NCBI GenBank assembly: GCA_964634885.1
Contig: CAZWLN010000084.1
Span: 1 to 13,911 of the forward strand
Length of the DNA stretch: 13,911 bases
Source of the DNA: DAINRZ01 sp964634885
GTDB taxonomy: Bacteria; Bacteroidota; Ignavibacteria; Kapaibacteriales; UBA2268
Direction: 5' to 3'
Shown here: positions 12,702-13,911 of the stretch, piece by piece
Layout: every line of letters begins with the position of its first letter
How positions within the stretch are numbered: the stretch's first letter is position 1
Program-made: the position numbers and the translations under genes
The notes under the pieces: generated by a model
What the model was told of the DNA's origin: nothing
The model's input: only the letters and a program-made list of their open reading frames with translations
The model's database searches: none

Positions 12702-13373
12702 ATGTCGATGCTGACATTAAGCGAACAGTTGATGTTGTTAGGCCTGAACGATGAAAAGGGAACAGTGATTTTCACTGTTAAAACCCAGTTCCCCTATGCG
12801 ATATCCGGCGCTATTCTTTTTGACCTGTATTACAAAGGAATTATCTCCATCAGGGATGAATCAATTATTGTAACGAAGAAAGAACAGCCCGCCTGCAAAT
12901 TCATTGAATACGCTGCGGACATCCTGATCCAATCAGGTAAGAACCATGAGATTAACACTGCAGCGGCCAAGCTGGCTGACCATTACGATGAGATCAGCAG
13001 CCTAATCCTGGATTCCCTTGTAACGAAGGGAATACTGAAAAAAGAGATGCACAAACTGCTGTGGATACTCAAACAGGAAGTCTATCCAACGGCGGATCCT
13101 GCACCTGAAAGGATGCTCCGGGATACGATCAGGGCTGTAATACTCGACGACAAACTGCCTAACAATAAAGAGCTGGTTCTCATCAGCCTCATCGGCGCCT
13201 GCGACTTAGTTAACGAAATTTTCACATACGAAGAACGGGAGATAGCTGAAGACAAAATCAGTGTACTGTCTGACGAAGAATTCCTGGAACAGTTGATTTC
13301 AATTAATGAATCGATAATGGTTAAAACAGTATCGCTGTCGATAAAAAGTACGATTAAGACGACTATTGCCTGA
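12702..13373 (+). CDS. GOLPH3/VPS74 (GPP34) family protein
   Basis: A 223-residue cytoplasmic protein with the overall pattern of the GPP34 domain. The N terminus TLSEQLMLLGLNDEKGT is followed by a sandwich-like segment, then AISGAILFDLYYKGIISI (about 34-51), matching the LaGAxLxELxxxGrI signature. A mid-protein SLVTKGILKKE (about 104-114) comes next, then YPTADPAPERMLRDTIRAVIL (about 127-147), like the YPxxDxxxxxxLxxxLR signature. Eukaryotic members bind phosphatidylinositol-4-phosphate at the Golgi; bacterial members have no settled role, so none is assigned. Two ATGs (12702, 12708) are possible; the purine run GAGAAATTGG precedes the first. It is a single gene, convergent with the Rpn-type genes. 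Confidence 0.82.
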   Translation: MSMLTLSEQLMLLGLNDEKGTVIFTVKTQFPYAISGAILFDLYYKGIISIRDESIIVTKKEQPACKFIEYAADILIQSGKNHEINTAAAKLADHYDEISSLILDSLVTKGILKKEMHKLLWILKQEVYPTADPAPERMLRDTIRAVILDDKLPNNKELVLISLIGACDLVNEIFTYEEREIAEDKISVLSDEEFLEQLISINESIMVKTVSLSIKSTIKTTIA

Positions 13374-13384
13374 GTCAGGACAGA

Positions 13385-13423
13385 GCCGGGAACTGATTAG
13401 TGTATATTGTATCAGCTGCCGGC
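13385..13423. terminator. Hairpin between convergent genes, possible terminator
   Basis: GCCGG (13385-13389) and CTGAT (13393-13397) pair with ATCAG (13411-13415) and CCGGC (13419-13423), with a symmetric 3x3 internal loop and a 13-base top loop. It lies in the 54-base gap between the GPP34 stop and the stop of the Rpn tail gene. On the plus strand a TTTTC run follows some bases later; on the minus strand none does. A two-way transcription stop is plausible. Confidence 0.4.
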
Positions 13424-13427
13424 CAGC

Positions 13428-13712
13428 TCAGTTTTCGGTCGTTTCTTCCAGCAGTTTGAGAATATCATTTCTACTGAGTTTTGTAAATTGCATTACCGTT
13501 TCAACATCGATTCCATTACCAAGCATCTCTACCGCTACTGACTCCAAAGCTTTTTTACTTCCCAATAGCACTCCTTCTTCTTTGCCGAGGAGACGAGCAT
13601 TTGCAATGCCGTTCAGGTAATCCAATTCGGCTTTCTCGCGGTATTCCATCACTGCACGGACCTCGGGTTCTGCTGCAGCCTTCAGCATCCGTTTTATTGC
13701 TTTCATGATCAT
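13428..13712 (-). CDS. Stand-alone Rpn/PD-(D/E)XK nuclease C-terminal tail
   Basis: A 94-residue protein that matches only the C-terminal end of Rpn-family nuclease/transposase-like proteins: a helical lead-in (KAIKRMLKAAAEPEVRAVMEYREK), the family signature AELDYLNGIANAR (28-40), a charged GKEEG stretch, and a final helical unit FTKLSRNDILKLLEE. The nuclease domain with its catalytic Asp/Glu/Lys residues is absent. It starts with an ATGA overlap on the stop of the upstream gene, in another frame. That gene ends with a second copy of the same tail. It may be a functional small protein made by re-initiation, like the small C-terminal inhibitors of E. coli Rpn nucleases, or a leftover from duplication and truncation. 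Starts at Met1 or Met3 are both possible. Confidence 0.55.
   Translation of the reverse strand: MIMKAIKRMLKAAAEPEVRAVMEYREKAELDYLNGIANARLLGKEEGVLLGSKKALESVAVEMLGNGIDVETVMQFTKLSRNDILKLLEETTEN
13573..13633 (-). repeat. Direct repeat, copy 1 (Rpn tail duplication)
   Basis: The 17-mer at 13617-13633 (GTAATCCAATTCGGCTT) is identical to 13895-13911, 278 bases away. The 20-mer at 13573-13592, starting CCTTCTTCTTTGCC, is identical to 13839-13858. Between these anchors the copies are diverged but alignable at protein level (AELDYLN, ANAR, GKEEG). Confidence 0.75.
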
Positions 13713-13911
13713 TGCTGAAGCTTAAGAATGTCAGCCTTGGAAAGACCGGTAAATTCAGCTATCTCTTCTATGCTCCTCTTCTTTGACAGCATCTTCAATA
13801 CTATCAATTCAATGCCTTCTTTTCGGCCTTCTTTTAGGCCTTCTTCTTTGCCGAGGAGGAGGCCTTCAAGCCTGGCATTGGCAACACGGTTTAAGTAATC
13901 CAATTCGGCTT
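13709..13911 (-). CDS. Rpn-family nuclease/transposase-like gene, 3' end (partial)
   Basis: Only the last 67 codons, including the stop, are inside the window; the gene continues past the right edge. The visible part begins at AELDYLNRVANAR, the hallmark that follows the nuclease domain in Rpn (RpnA-type, PD-(D/E)XK) proteins. A Lys/Glu/Gly-rich segment GKEEGLKEGRKEG follows, then a closing helix pair with FTGLSKADILKL. Full-length relatives are about 280-300 residues, so the catalytic part should lie to the right. Family members are described as recombination-promoting nucleases or putative transposases, and some as phage-defence toxins. Its TGA overlaps the ATG of the small tail gene. Confidence 0.72.
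   Translation of the reverse strand, partial: AELDYLNRVANARLEGLLLGKEEGLKEGRKEGIELIVLKMLSKKRSIEEIAEFTGLSKADILKLQQ
13814..13849. repeat. Three 12-bp tandem repeats in Rpn tail
   Basis: GCCTTCTTTTCG (13814), GCCTTCTTTTAG (13826) and GCCTTCTTCTTT (13838) are consecutive 12-base units encoding the K/E/G four-residue repeats on the minus strand. The neighbouring small gene lacks this expansion. Confidence 0.7.
13839..13911 (-). repeat. Direct repeat, copy 2 (Rpn tail duplication)
   Basis: Partner of 13573-13633, sharing the exact 20-mer (13839-13858) and 17-mer (13895-13911). It may extend beyond the window edge, because the identity is still perfect at the last base. Confidence 0.75.

Noticed and set aside
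13428..13911. CRISPR or insertion-sequence end as the explanation for the repeats at the right edge
   Set aside because: There are only two diverged coding repeats 278 bases apart; no spacer pattern, terminal inverted repeats or target-site duplication is visible.

Overview
The window looks like core chromosome of a Gram-negative bacterium from the Bacteroidota/Chlorobiota/Ignavibacteriota side of the tree. This rests on the gene order rplM-rpsI-rpsB-tsf-pyrH-frr, an outer-membrane beta-barrel protein with OmpA domains, moderate GC with very AT-rich intergenic DNA, and a putative Rpn-family nuclease tail of a kind common in those groups. The exact phylum is inferred, not shown.

Left part (1-5546, all minus strand, transcribed right to left): ribosomal proteins L13 and S9, then S2, EF-Ts, UMP kinase and ribosome recycling factor. 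These are followed by a tRNA-Val(GAC) with its own good sigma70-like promoter, and a membrane-anchored calcineurin-like metallophosphoesterase whose start codon lies one base past the tRNA 3' end. The S9-S2 gap holds a well-formed multi-helix RNA element that may be an autoregulatory S2 leader. The left edge carries a strong hairpin and four tandem 7-bp repeats.

Middle (5715-11234, envelope block): two paralogous, divergent LytR-CpsA-Psr (LCP) proteins face each other across the window (5715-7160 plus, 7804-9099 minus). Between them is a SixA-like histidine phosphatase whose start directly abuts the stop of the second LCP gene. Upstream of the second LCP gene, on the same strand, is a large outer-membrane protein with two OmpA-type domains. 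Both LCP proteins carry an unusual C-terminal module with a shared EQ-x2-WFQV-type motif. LCP, OmpA and phosphatase genes together suggest envelope assembly, but the substrate is unknown.

Right part (11366-13911): a secreted papain-like C1 peptidase related to bleomycin hydrolase with an altered third catalytic position, a bacterial GOLPH3/GPP34-family protein, and, convergent to it, the end of an Rpn/PD-(D/E)XK nuclease-type gene. That gene runs off the window and is followed, with an ATGA overlap, by a second stand-alone copy of its C-terminal tail. This tail duplication resembles in design the small C-terminal inhibitors made from E. coli rpn genes.

No gene-free stretch exceeds about 170 bases. 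The best candidates for something undescribed are the Rpn tail copy, the paired LCP proteins with their shared C-terminal module, and the S2 leader element.
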